Below are positions 56,666 through 64,000 of a DNA stretch of 64,000 bases, one piece after another (position 1 is the first letter of the stretch; every line of letters begins with the position of its first letter). Position numbers and translations under genes: made by a program. The notes under the pieces are model-generated. The model worked only from the letters and a program-made list of their open reading frames with translations, was not told the origin of the DNA and did not search any database. The stretch spans positions 1,860,001 through 1,924,000 of the forward strand of contig OY970329.1 in the NCBI GenBank assembly GCA_963717375.1, written 5' to 3'. The DNA is from VRUE01 sp963717375. GTDB taxonomy: Bacteria > Actinomycetota > Thermoleophilia > Solirubrobacterales > 70-9.

Positions 56666-57421
56666 TCAGCGGACTGGAACCGCGAGCTCCTCGCTCGCCA
56701 CCGCGTGCCCCTCATATGGGAGCACGGCGAAATACATCAGCGAGGGGAGGAGGGACTCGATGTCGTCGGCCTCGCCACGGTTGAGGCGCGAGTAGAGAAG
56801 GGCCTCGATGCCGCCCACAATGCCGGCCGCAGCGATCGCCGACGGCTGTGGTCGGTCGGGCGATTCCGCTCGCACCTGGCTGTCGAGGCAAGAGGCGAAG
56901 TGGTCGAGGACTTCGTCGCGGCGCAGCAGGGCAGGGGGACAGGCGGCACGGGCGTCAACGATCAGCGACATCGCGGCGTCCCGCTCCTCGGCGACGAAGC
57001 GCAGAAGGCACTCGAGGGTGAAGCGCAGGCGGTCGCGCCAGGTCTCTCCCTCTTCGCCGGCGCTGTCGAGCTGCCCGCGCAGGCGGCTCGCGGCGGCGTC
57101 GAAGGCGGCCAGAAAGCAGTCTTCCTTGTTCTCGAAGTGCTCATAGAAGGTGGGCCGGGAGACGCCGGCGCGTTCGAGCACATCCTGGACGCTGACCTCG
57201 CGATATCCGATCTCCGCCGTGGCCCGCAGCATCGCCGCCAGCAGGCGCTCGCGCTGCACGGCGCTGACGAGGTCGGCGGGCAGCGAGCGGATGCCTGAGG
57301 GAAACTGGCCTTCGCCGCCGGAGAGCAAATCGGCGGCGGCGCTCACCTCAGCCGAGGGCCAACTGTCGCCGAGTGCGGCGAGCAGCATCTCTTGACTCAA
57401 TTCCACCCTGTCCGGCGCCAT
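56666..57421 (-). CDS. TetR family regulator (array member 1)
   Basis: The 251-residue protein carries the TetR HTH at about 60-110 (RERLLAAMLRATAEIGYREVSVQDVLERAGVSRPTFYEHFENKEDCFLAAFD). An N-terminal extension of about 50 residues with no known domain precedes it, and a ligand domain follows ending GIVGGIEALLYSRLNRGEADDIESLLPSLMYFAVLPY. The ATG lies three bases before an AGAAAC-N6-GTTTCT dyad, a likely operator shared with the divergent TetR gene. The target genes and ligand are unknown. Confidence 0.9.
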   Translation of the reverse strand: MAPDRVELSQEMLLAALGDSWPSAEVSAAADLLSGGEGQFPSGIRSLPADLVSAVQRERLLAAMLRATAEIGYREVSVQDVLERAGVSRPTFYEHFENKEDCFLAAFDAAASRLRGQLDSAGEEGETWRDRLRFTLECLLRFVAEERDAAMSLIVDARAACPPALLRRDEVLDHFASCLDSQVRAESPDRPQPSAIAAAGIVGGIEALLYSRLNRGEADDIESLLPSLMYFAVLPYEGHAVASEELAVPVR

Positions 57422-57423
57422 AG

Positions 57424-57441
57424 AGAAACCTCATCGTTTCT
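57424..57441. promoter_or_regulatory. Dyad between divergent TetR genes
   Basis: AGAAAC and GTTTCT are perfect inverted repeats with 6 bp between them, immediately upstream of array member 1. A TTATAAAC stretch follows. It is a candidate TetR operator controlling the divergent pair. Confidence 0.5.
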
Positions 57442-57527
57442 GTTATAAACCCTAGAAGTCGCTCCACGGTACCAGTTGAGTTGCTATCGTGCAAGGTGAT
57501 TAGGCGTTCCGCGGGTATCCTTGGCCC

Positions 57528-58166
57528 ATGCCGCGGCGCCCAAAGGCGAAGACCGACGCCTTACCGGTCCGCCCCGAGTTGCCGCGAGAGTTCATTGCCG
57601 GTCATAAGCGCCGCCGCATCATGGACGCGATCGCCGAGCTGACCGCCGAGCAGGGCTACGACTCGACCAAGATCGGCGACATCGTGCGCCGCGCCGGCGT
57701 CGCCCGCAAGACGCTTTACGACAACTTCGAGGGGAAAGAGGAGGTCTTCCTCTCCGCTTTCGACAGCGCCGTCGTCGAGGTGATCCGGCGGATCGAGGAG
57801 GACTGCGCCAAGGTCGAGGGCTGGGAAGAGCAGGTACAGGCCGGCCTCGCCGCCTTCCTGCGCTTCGTCGCCGAGGAGCCGGCGCTGGCGCGGATGTGCA
57901 TGATTGAGGCGCTCTCGGCAACCCCGGCCGCGACCGAACGCTACGAGGCCGCGGTTCAGCGCTTCGTCGAGATGACCAAACGCACGGTCCCCCATAACGA
58001 CCAGCTTCCCGAGACGATCGACGAGACCCTGGTCGGCGGCGTCGCCTGGATCGTCTACCAGCAGATCCGCCGCGGGGAAACCGACAAGGCAGAGAACTTG
58101 CTGCCGGAGCTGTCTGAATTCATGCTCGCGCCGTTCCTGGGCGCGGCCGAGCCCGACCCGGCCTAA
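57528..58166 (+). CDS. TetR family regulator (array member 2)
   Basis: The 212-residue protein has its HTH at about 28-80 (RRRIMDAIAELTAEQGYDSTKIGDIVRRAGVARKTLYDNFEGKEEVFLSAFD) and a ligand-binding helical domain of ordinary length. The N-terminus is basic and contains RPELPREFIAGHKR, a segment before the HTH that recurs in several other members (GRHGLPRAFVAENQR, GRHGIPANLVVAHQR). The stop overlaps array member 3's stop region only slightly (convergent). Ligand and target unknown. Confidence 0.9.
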   Translation: MPRRPKAKTDALPVRPELPREFIAGHKRRRIMDAIAELTAEQGYDSTKIGDIVRRAGVARKTLYDNFEGKEEVFLSAFDSAVVEVIRRIEEDCAKVEGWEEQVQAGLAAFLRFVAEEPALARMCMIEALSATPAATERYEAAVQRFVEMTKRTVPHNDQLPETIDETLVGGVAWIVYQQIRRGETDKAENLLPELSEFMLAPFLGAAEPDPA

Positions 58167-58173
58167 CTGCGGG

Positions 58174-58845
58174 TCAGGCCGCGCGCCGCGGTCGGTTCAG
58201 GATCGCGCTCAGCTCGGGGCCGAGGTCGGTGAGCCTGGCGGCCTCGCCGGCGCAGATCCGGGCGCAGACGAAGGCCAGCGTGGCATCGATCAGCCGCTCG
58301 TCGAGCCCGGGCGGCTGGGCCGGCGCACCTTCCGTGCCGCGGTCGCGGCGCAGCATCGCGGCCAGTCGGGAGACGAGTAGGCGGCGGGCCGCGGTGACTG
58401 CGATCGCCTCGCGCGGCGCCTGGGCGCAGAGAAGCTGGGCCAGGGCCGGCTCGGCGGAGAGGAAGCCGAGCCCGGCGTCGATGCCGACCTCGAGCGCGGG
58501 CGACCGCGGGTCCCGTGCGGCGCAGGCGGCCTCGATCTCTTCGCAGAGACGGTCGGCGCCGGCCACATAAGCGGCGAGCACGCAGTCCCAGAGGTTGCCG
58601 AAGTGCTTGTAGAAGGTGCTGGTCGAGACGTTCGCCAGCTCGCTGACGTGGGTGGTGGTGACGTCGGCATAGCCGTGCTCGGCGACGGCCTCGGCCAACG
58701 CCCCGAGCAGGCGATGGCGCTGATGCGCGACGACAAGGTTGGCGGGGATGCCGTGGCGGCCGGGGGGGAGGCGCCGGGGCAGCGGCTCGCCGGTGGAGAA
58801 GGGCCCGTCGCCGGGTTCGTCGTTGACCAGCCGCAGCTCGGTCAT
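58174..58845 (-). CDS. TetR family regulator (array member 3)
   Basis: The 223-residue protein contains PPGRHGIPANLVVAHQRHRLLGALAEAVAEHGYADVTTTHVSELANVSTSTFYKHFGNLWDCVLAAY (about 27-93), the TetR HTH with its preceding segment. A C-terminal domain follows. ATG 58845 overlaps the stop of array member 4 (ATGA), so 4 and 3 form a coupled minus-strand pair. Upstream in-frame reading beyond this ATG would enter member 4 and is rejected. Confidence 0.9.
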   Translation of the reverse strand: MTELRLVNDEPGDGPFSTGEPLPRRLPPGRHGIPANLVVAHQRHRLLGALAEAVAEHGYADVTTTHVSELANVSTSTFYKHFGNLWDCVLAAYVAGADRLCEEIEAACAARDPRSPALEVGIDAGLGFLSAEPALAQLLCAQAPREAIAVTAARRLLVSRLAAMLRRDRGTEGAPAQPPGLDERLIDATLAFVCARICAGEAARLTDLGPELSAILNRPRRAA

Positions 58846-59552
58846 CGTCCTCCACCTTCCAGCTCGGCGCGGTTGCTCTTGAGCTCGGCTCTTGCATCCT
58901 CGAACTCCTCCTCCGCTGCCTCCCGATCCAGGTAGGACCCGGCGACCATGTGCATCAGCTCGGGCAGCGTGTTCCATATCCGGTTCTGCTCCCCTGCGGT
59001 CAGCGCGTCGCAGACGCAGGTCTCGATTCCGCCGACTACGAAGATGCCGGTCACGCCGGGAGGAGCTCGGTCGGGCTCGATCTCGGCCCGCACGCTGTCG
59101 AGGGCCCGGGCGAAGCGCTCCACCGCTCGCTCGTGCGCTTCCAAGGCCCTTCCACCGGCTACGTGCACCTCGACAAAGAGGGAGCGGGCGATCGCCGGCT
59201 GGTCGACGACGAACTGGAAGAGCCCTACGATGCCCGCCCGCACTCCCGCTCTCCAGCCCTCGACCGAGATCGCGGCTTCGAAAAGGTCGACGCCAAGCCG
59301 CTCGATCCAGGTCTCGTAAGCTTGCTCGAAACAGTCCTCGAGGCTGTCGAAGTGGTCGTAGAACTGCTTGCGGTGCCCGCCGCTGTACTCGAGCACCGCA
59401 CGCACCGAGGCTCCGCGATAACCGAGTTCGCCGACAACGTGCAGCGCACCCTCCATCTCACCCTCGCGCACCGTCGCGTCGGGGGTGGCGACGGTCGTCT
59501 CGACTGGGAGCGCCTCCCTGGCTGCCGCGCAAGCTTCCTGTCGCATTGCCAT
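58842..59552 (-). CDS. TetR family regulator (array member 4)
   Basis: The 236-residue protein has a recognisable but divergent HTH (about 30-85: MEGALHVVGELGYRGASVRAVLEYSGGHRKQFYDHFDSLEDCFEQAYETWIERL), where the turn lacks the usual R-x-S/T-x-Y pattern (HRKQFYDHF). A ligand domain follows, with GIFVVGGIETCVCDAL. The C-terminus ends in a charged helix (EEEFEDARAELKSNRAELEGGG). It is the upstream gene of the minus-strand pair and shares a 105-bp AT-rich promoter region with array member 5. Confidence 0.87.
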   Translation of the reverse strand: MAMRQEACAAAREALPVETTVATPDATVREGEMEGALHVVGELGYRGASVRAVLEYSGGHRKQFYDHFDSLEDCFEQAYETWIERLGVDLFEAAISVEGWRAGVRAGIVGLFQFVVDQPAIARSLFVEVHVAGGRALEAHERAVERFARALDSVRAEIEPDRAPPGVTGIFVVGGIETCVCDALTAGEQNRIWNTLPELMHMVAGSYLDREAAEEEFEDARAELKSNRAELEGGGR

Positions 59553-59657
59553 GCTGGCTCCTTGTCGCGAACTTTCCCCAGAAACTGGGCTACCGTATAA
59601 AAACTACTCCTTTTTTTCCGGATATGAAATCTTTTTAAGAAGAGCTATCCTCGGCTC

Positions 59658-60245
59658 ATGCAGTACCTCTCGCAACGACTTGCCGTTGAGTCGATCGAGA
59701 CCGGGGAAGATCGCCGGCCTCGGGGGGCGGTTGCATCGACACAGCGCGAGCGGATCCTCGCCGCCGGCGAGCGGCTAATCGCCGAGAAGGGCTGCACTGG
59801 GACGACGATCGAAGGCATCGTCAAGGAGGCCGGGGTGTCCTCCGTCACCTTCTACGAGCACTTCAAGGACAAGGAAGAGTGCCTCGTCGCGGCCTTCGAT
59901 CGCGCGGTCGAGGGGCTGCGGGAGGCGATCCCAGCTGAGTTGTCCGGGCCCGGCCAGGCACGGGAGGCGCTGGCCTCGCTGCTGGACGCGATCGACGCCG
60001 AGCCTGCGCGCGCGCGTCTCTGCTTCGTCGAGGCGCAGAAGGGCGGGCCGCGGCTGCGGGCTCGCTATGAGGCGGCGCTCGACGCGGTCGCGGTCGAGCT
60101 TTCCGATTCGCTCGGCCAGGCGATCGTCGGCGGGCTCGCCTGGTTGCTGCGGGAGAGACTCGAGCTGGGTGGGGGAGAAGGCGTGCGGGACCTTCTGCCG
60201 AGGATGACCGAGATCGTCCTTGACCCCTACCTCGTTCATGGCTGA
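59658..60245 (+). CDS. TetR family regulator (array member 5)
   Basis: The 195-residue protein has the HTH at about 32-82 (RERILAAGERLIAEKGCTGTTIEGIVKEAGVSSVTFYEHFKDKEECLVAAFD) and a ligand domain ending GQAIVGGLAWLLRERLELGGGEGVRDLLPRMTEIVLDPYL. The promoter region upstream contains TTTTTAAGAAG (59632-59642), repeated in inverted form before the collagen-like gene. The stop overlaps array member 6 by 8 bp (ATGGCTGA). Confidence 0.9.
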   Translation: MQYLSQRLAVESIETGEDRRPRGAVASTQRERILAAGERLIAEKGCTGTTIEGIVKEAGVSSVTFYEHFKDKEECLVAAFDRAVEGLREAIPAELSGPGQAREALASLLDAIDAEPARARLCFVEAQKGGPRLRARYEAALDAVAVELSDSLGQAIVGGLAWLLRERLELGGGEGVRDLLPRMTEIVLDPYLVHG

Positions 60246-60912
60246 CGCGGCGCGGGCAGCCGAGCAGCTCGCCGCCGGCAAGACCCGCCTGCCGCCTGGA
60301 CGCCACGGCCTGCCGCGCGCTTTCGTCGCCGAGAACCAGCGCGAGCGGCTGCTCAACGGCGTGGTCGAGGCGGTCGCCGAGCACGGCTACAACGCGACCA
60401 CGATCGGCAAGATCACCGCGGCGGCAAGGATCTCGCGCCGGACCTTCTACGAGTACTTCCCGGGCAAGGAGGAGTGCTTCCTCGCTGCCTACGCGATGAT
60501 TGACGACCACGTCCGCGGCTCAATGCTCTCCGCCGCGGACCCCGCTGAGCCCTGGCCCGCGCAGGTGCGGGCCAAGCTTGCCACGCTGCTCGACGTGCTC
60601 TCCCGCGACGCCGCCGTCGCTCGCTTTTACCTGGTTGAGCCGCTCGCGGCGGGGGGCGAGATAGCCGCCCGCTATCGCGACGCGATGCAGTTGCTGGCGG
60701 AGACGATCCGCCCCCAGTCGCCGCTCTCCGAGATGGACGTCGAAGTCCGCGACCAGGTTCTGATGGGCGGCATCGCCACCCTGATCTCCCGCCGCCTCAA
60801 GGCCGGCGGCGGGGACCAGTTGGGCGAGCTCCTACCCGACCTGGTCGAGCTCGCCCTCGCGCCCTACCTGGGCCGCGACGAGGCTCGCCGCATCGCCCGC
60901 AGCCAGCCCTAG
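60238..60912 (+). CDS. TetR family regulator (array member 6)
   Basis: The 224-residue protein has PPGRHGLPRAFVAENQRERLLNGVVEAVAEHGYNATTIGKITAAARISRRTFYEYFPGKEECFLAAY, a TetR HTH preceded by the same GRHGLPR-type segment as members 2 and 3. A ligand domain ends in LVELALAPYLGRDEARRIA. ATG 60238 is coupled to member 5 by an 8-bp overlap. It is followed by a terminator-like hairpin. Members 3 and 6 look like the closest pair in the array. Confidence 0.9.
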   Translation: MADAARAAEQLAAGKTRLPPGRHGLPRAFVAENQRERLLNGVVEAVAEHGYNATTIGKITAAARISRRTFYEYFPGKEECFLAAYAMIDDHVRGSMLSAADPAEPWPAQVRAKLATLLDVLSRDAAVARFYLVEPLAAGGEIAARYRDAMQLLAETIRPQSPLSEMDVEVRDQVLMGGIATLISRRLKAGGGDQLGELLPDLVELALAPYLGRDEARRIARSQP

Positions 60913-60933
60913 CGCCAGCTTTCCCCGGCCCTG

Positions 60934-60955
60934 ACCTCGCCCGGATCGGGGAGGT
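60934..60955. terminator. Hairpin after the TetR array
   Basis: ACCTC-g-CCC (60934-60942) pairs with GGGGAGGT (60948-60955), one bulged base, followed by TTTAGA. It lies 22 bases after the last TetR stop and probably ends that transcript before the collagen-like gene's promoter. Confidence 0.55.
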
Positions 60956-60990
60956 TTAGATCCGCCTTCCTTCTTCTTAAAAACTTAGAC

Positions 60991-61019
60991 TTGCATTCGT
61001 AAAACGTTTCTTTTATGCT
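60991..61019 (+). promoter_or_regulatory. Sigma-70-type promoter of the collagen-like gene
   Basis: TTGCAT (60991-60996) and TATGCT (61014-61019) are separated by exactly 17 bp. Transcription would start near 61026, directly at the first hairpin of the leader. CTTCTTAAAAA at 60973-60983 lies just upstream and may be a regulator site. Confidence 0.6.
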
Positions 61020-61026
61020 CTCGCCA

Positions 61027-61120
61027 GAGCCTGTTTGCGAAAGCGGGCTCCACAGGGACAAAACCGAGCCTCGAGGAAGCCGCTAAGGGAAGCGGCGGGC
61101 AGAGGGGCTCACGGGACAAG
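61027..61120 (+). ncRNA. Structured 5' leader of the collagen-like gene
   Basis: Two successive hairpins share the closing pair GAGCC/GGCTC: 61027-61050, capped by GCGAAAGC, and 61066-61110, containing CCGCT/AGCGG. Each is followed by a similar single-stranded run (CACAGGGACAA at 61051, CACGGGACAA at 61110). CCTGT in the first arm can also pair with ACAGG at 61052-61056, offering an alternative fold. The unit ends before the ribosome-binding site AAGGAGAG. It may be a cis-regulatory RNA; no known riboswitch class was recognised. Confidence 0.5.
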
Positions 61121-61133
61121 GAGAGAGATCTAG

Positions 61134-61979
61134 ATGTTCTCGACGCTACGCAACCGCTTTGGCATCCCGGGAGTCATCTCGGTCATCGCCTTGGTCTTCG
61201 CGATGTTTGGCGGCGCTTATGCCGCCACCAACTCTTCAGGCGGTGGCAAGGCCACCGCCTCCGCCAAGGCCAAGAAGGGGCCGCGGGGGCCTAAAGGGGC
61301 GAAGGGGGACGCTGGCGCGCAGGGCCCTGCCGGTCCTCAGGGACCCGCTGGCGCGAAGGGCGATTCAGGAGTCCAAGGGTCCACGGGCAGCCCAGGCGCC
61401 GACGGTAAATCTGTCACCGGTACCCCAGCCACGGTAGGCGAATGTCCGGCCGGCGGCGTCAAATACACCTCGGCCAGCGGCACCAACACAGTCTGCAACG
61501 GCAAAAACGGGACCAACGGACAGACAGGCTTCACTGAAACCCTGCCCGAAGGAAAGACCGAGACCGGGACCTGGGGAACCGGCTCGAGTAGCGAGACGTC
61601 CGGCTTCAAATTTTACCCCATCTCCTTTCCCATTCCGTTGGCAACCACACCAGCCGTCGTCGTCGTGCCGTCAGATAAAGAATCTGAACCCGGCTGCCCA
61701 GGGCGAGGCGGCGGTGTATTCCCAACGACTGAAGGGGAAACGTATTTGCCCACCATTCCCGAGGCGGATCCAGGAAAGCTATGTATCTACATAGACCAGT
61801 TCTCTGAAGTGGTTGCCACCAAAGTCGTCAAGCCCGAATACGTATATGCAGAAGGTGAACCTCAAGTCTTTGAGATGCCTGGCGCCTCGCAGACCGGAGC
61901 AATCTTTCGTGCTCTTTGTGGAGAAGGCGTCTCGTGTGGCATCAATGGCACCTGGGCTGTAACTGGCGCTGAAGAATAG
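61134..61979 (+). CDS. Secreted collagen-like repeat protein
   Basis: The 281-residue precursor has a signal peptide (hydrophobic 12-30, Ala-rich cleavage region near AYA-AT), a Lys/Ala linker, then 15 uninterrupted Gly-X-Y triplets at 49-93 (GPRGPKGAKGDAGAQGPAG...). A C-terminal domain of about 190 residues follows with six cysteines that could pair. Bacterial collagen-like proteins form triple helices at the cell surface. The GFTETLPEGKTETGTWG segment just after the repeats looks like a conserved junction. RBS AAGGAGAG supports ATG 61134. Its own promoter and leader suggest separate regulation from the TetR array. Confidence 0.87.
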   Translation: MFSTLRNRFGIPGVISVIALVFAMFGGAYAATNSSGGGKATASAKAKKGPRGPKGAKGDAGAQGPAGPQGPAGAKGDSGVQGSTGSPGADGKSVTGTPATVGECPAGGVKYTSASGTNTVCNGKNGTNGQTGFTETLPEGKTETGTWGTGSSSETSGFKFYPISFPIPLATTPAVVVVPSDKESEPGCPGRGGGVFPTTEGETYLPTIPEADPGKLCIYIDQFSEVVATKVVKPEYVYAEGEPQVFEMPGASQTGAIFRALCGEGVSCGINGTWAVTGAEE

Positions 61980-62048
61980 AGCCTGGGTTAGATCGATCAC
62001 GGCCAGATCCTCACGTAGACCATGACACTCAGGGTGCAAGGAGCGACA

Positions 62049-64000
62049 ATGCGGCAAGACAACGATCCACACCACGGAAGCCGTCTCATCCTGCTCGTTG
62101 CGGTCTTGGCCGTCGCATGGCTCATTCCCACCACCGCCGGCGCGGTCACCGACTCCGAAGAACTCGTCCGCTTCGGCAGTCGAGGGACAAGCGCGGGTCA
62201 ATTCAGCGGCCCATTTGGCGGCCCAATTCGAGGCATGGCCTCAGACCCCACGACCGGCCACCTCTACGTCGCTGACACCGGAAACAACCGAATCAACGAG
62301 TTCACTGCCTGGGGCGACTTCGTCAAGGCATGGGGCTGGGGCGTTGCCGACGGCGAAAGCAAATTCGAGACCTGCACCACCACGTGTCTTGCAGGAATTC
62401 CTGGGTCGGGCGACGGACAGCTTGGTGCCCCAATTAGTGTGGCAGTCGATGTCAGCGGTGCTATTTATGTGTACGAGTCTGACAACGGGCGGGTGGAGAA
62501 GTTCGACTCCTCCGGTCAGTTCGCCCTCATGTTCGGCGGCGAAGTGAACAAAACGACCGGCGGCGATGTCTGCACCGCTGCTTCGGCCGATGAATGTCAG
62601 ATCGGCTCGACAGGAAACGGTCCCGGAGAATTTTCCGAGTCCGGGCTGGGCCTGGCGATCAGCCAGACTGGAACCGTGCTGAAAGGTGATGCAGGGCGGA
62701 TCGAGGAATTTGAACCCGACGGCAGTTTCAAGTCGGAATTCAAAACCTCGGGGATCGTCAACGGAATTGCCCCAGACCCCAAAGGGTCGGGTCTCTACGT
62801 GTCCTTTGGCGGCCAGAACGACGTTCGCAGGCTCAGCGTATCGGGGGCTGAATTGGGGTCGTTGAAAGTACATGGACCGGGTGCAATCACAACGGATCCG
62901 GCGGGGAATATCTACGCGATCGAAGAGAAGGGTAATGTTTCTACATCCGAGAAGGAAGTAGTCGAGTTCAACTTGAGCGGCACGGAGGTCTCCCGCTGTT
63001 GCGCTGCCGATCCCCTTCCCTCAGATAACTCCGCGGAGCCAGAACGCTTCAGCCTAACCAGTATCACGACAAACACCACTGGCGACGTTTATGTCGCAAG
63101 TGGCTTTCCACAAGCGCCGACGTTCATTGACCTCTACGGTCCGCCACCGCTGAAATTCGGTCCGCCACCGTTCGTTGCACCCGAGATCGCCGCCCAGTTC
63201 CCCTCTTCGGTCGACTCGACCAGCGCGACGCTGAAGGCTCAAGTCAACCCTAATTTCTGGGACGACACTCGCTACTACCTCGAATACGGCACCGAACCTT
63301 GCTCATCCGGATCCTGCACCCAGCAGCCCGCGGCCCCTGGGGCCAAACTCGGCCCCGGCGCGGTGAAGAAGGCAGTCACCACCTCCGCTGTCGTCCTCAC
63401 TGGACTCTCTCCGCACACCATTTACTACTATCGCTTTGTCGTGCAGTCCGGTGGTGGCGGCCCGGTTCGCGGGGTCGGTGGCAAAGTCGGGGCAGATGGC
63501 GTCGAAGGGACCTTCACCACCTTTGCATCGGGCGGAGTCTTCGCACCTTGCGTTAACAACGTTTTCCGTGTCGGCGTCTCGGCCAGCCTGCCCGACTGCC
63601 GCGCCTTTGAGATGGTCAGTCCTGTCAGTAAGAGCAACAGCGACGTCGCTGATCTACCTGACCTCACCGGCTTTGAAAACAAGCTGCATCAAGTGTCATC
63701 CGACGGCAATTCGCTTGCCTACTCATCATATGGCGCATTTGCCGGTCCACAGGGCGGCCCTTACATCTCCCAGTACATCGCTAGGCGCTCGGAGCAAGGG
63801 TGGAGCAGCCAATCGCTGGGAGCGCCGCTGATCGGCCGCTTCTTTGGGGAGGACTACCTTGAGAATGAATTCAAAGGCTTCAGCGCTGACTTGTGCCATG
63901 CCTGGGTCACGCCGGGTGGGGGACCGACTCTAGCCCCAGGGGGTGTGGCTGGCTTTCCAAACCTCTATCGACGGGATGTGTGCGCTGGTGGCTACGAAGC
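62049..64000 (+). CDS. Secreted NHL-repeat protein (3'-truncated by window edge)
   Basis: No stop occurs before the window end, so about 650 codons are visible. A signal peptide (RLILLVAVLAVAWLIPTTAGA) is followed by NHL-type beta-propeller repeats (SDPTTGHLYVADTGNNRINEFTAWGDFVKAWGWG; AVDVSGAIYVYESDNGRVEKFDSSGQFALMFGG; TTDPAGNIYAI). A fibronectin-III-like segment follows (SVDSTSATLKAQVNPNFWDDTRYYLEYGTEPC...GLSPHTIYYYRFVV). AAGGAG five bases upstream supports ATG 62049. It lies 69 bp after the collagen-like gene. Probably an extracellular or surface adhesion protein; function inferred only from domains. Confidence 0.85.
   Translation, partial: MRQDNDPHHGSRLILLVAVLAVAWLIPTTAGAVTDSEELVRFGSRGTSAGQFSGPFGGPIRGMASDPTTGHLYVADTGNNRINEFTAWGDFVKAWGWGVADGESKFETCTTTCLAGIPGSGDGQLGAPISVAVDVSGAIYVYESDNGRVEKFDSSGQFALMFGGEVNKTTGGDVCTAASADECQIGSTGNGPGEFSESGLGLAISQTGTVLKGDAGRIEEFEPDGSFKSEFKTSGIVNGIAPDPKGSGLYVSFGGQNDVRRLSVSGAELGSLKVHGPGAITTDPAGNIYAIEEKGNVSTSEKEVVEFNLSGTEVSRCCAADPLPSDNSAEPERFSLTSITTNTTGDVYVASGFPQAPTFIDLYGPPPLKFGPPPFVAPEIAAQFPSSVDSTSATLKAQVNPNFWDDTRYYLEYGTEPCSSGSCTQQPAAPGAKLGPGAVKKAVTTSAVVLTGLSPHTIYYYRFVVQSGGGGPVRGVGGKVGADGVEGTFTTFASGGVFAPCVNNVFRVGVSASLPDCRAFEMVSPVSKSNSDVADLPDLTGFENKLHQVSSDGNSLAYSSYGAFAGPQGGPYISQYIARRSEQGWSSQSLGAPLIGRFFGEDYLENEFKGFSADLCHAWVTPGGGPTLAPGGVAGFPNLYRRDVCAGGYE

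Noticed and set aside
1..64000. CRISPR arrays and insertion sequences
   Set aside because: No regularly spaced direct repeats and no transposase motifs were seen on either strand.

Overview
The window looks like chromosomal DNA of a GC-rich actinobacterium, most likely from the Thermoleophilia (Solirubrobacterales-like). This placement is inferred from the strong G/C third-position bias, a stand-alone six-subunit nuo run, a B12-dependent ribonucleotide reductase, F420-type deazaflavin oxidoreductases, many TetR genes and a collagen-like secreted protein. No sequence search could be run. No rRNA, CRISPR array, IS element or recognisable integrase was seen.

Layout. 1-4.5 kb: minus-strand nuoF(partial)-E-D-C-B-A, tightly overlapped. 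4.6-9.5 kb: small membrane protein, KTSC protein, deazaflavin oxidoreductase, VOC protein, flavin reductase, cytochrome c lipoprotein, serS, NarL-type regulator, msrB. 9.6-19.3 kb: thioesterase, MFS transporter, HAD phosphatase, ABC ATPase plus FtsX-like permease, CsoR-like regulator with its operator, alpha/beta hydrolase, cytochrome P450 and a membrane protein. 19.3-27.2 kb: nrdJ, hemolysin-III protein, VapBC-type toxin-antitoxin, YceI/FMN-reductase pair facing a MarR regulator, siroheme synthase, NAD-dependent epimerase. 27.2-36.2 kb: topA, tmk, holB, DUF2304/GT2 pair, a histidine kinase with its regulator, SprT-like protease, LtrA protein. 36.2-39.7 kb: methyltransferase, then a BlaI-M56 protease-P450 unit.

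39.67-43.66 kb is bounded by a 24-bp direct repeat. One copy is the 3' end of an intact tRNA-Thr gene; the other sits next to a tmRNA/tRNA-Ser-like 3' fragment. I read this as a decayed integrated island holding an aldo/keto reductase, a double-domain TetR protein, an MFS remnant and two small membrane proteins.

43.7-56.7 kb: TMEM175-type channel, coiled-coil anchor protein, an RRE-like/ThiF E1-like enzyme, two paralogous winged-helix regulators around a family-5 uracil-DNA glycosylase, ferritin-like lipoprotein, MMPL transporter, pgsA, folE2, primary-type sigma factor, a second deazaflavin oxidoreductase, NTF2-like protein, tRNA-Tyr, SDR and MerR-type genes. 56.7-60.9 kb: six consecutive TetR genes. 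61-64 kb: a collagen-like secreted protein behind a structured leader, and a secreted NHL-repeat protein running off the window.

A recurring feature is long, nearly perfect inverted repeats between genes. Several lie in divergent promoter regions, where a simple terminator is not expected. One sequence type occurs twice (30.2 and 54.6 kb), and one 127-bp example encloses three further hairpins. These, the tRNA-bounded island, the TetR array, the RRE-ThiF protein and the tRNA-Tyr/SDR junction are the main points worth a second look.
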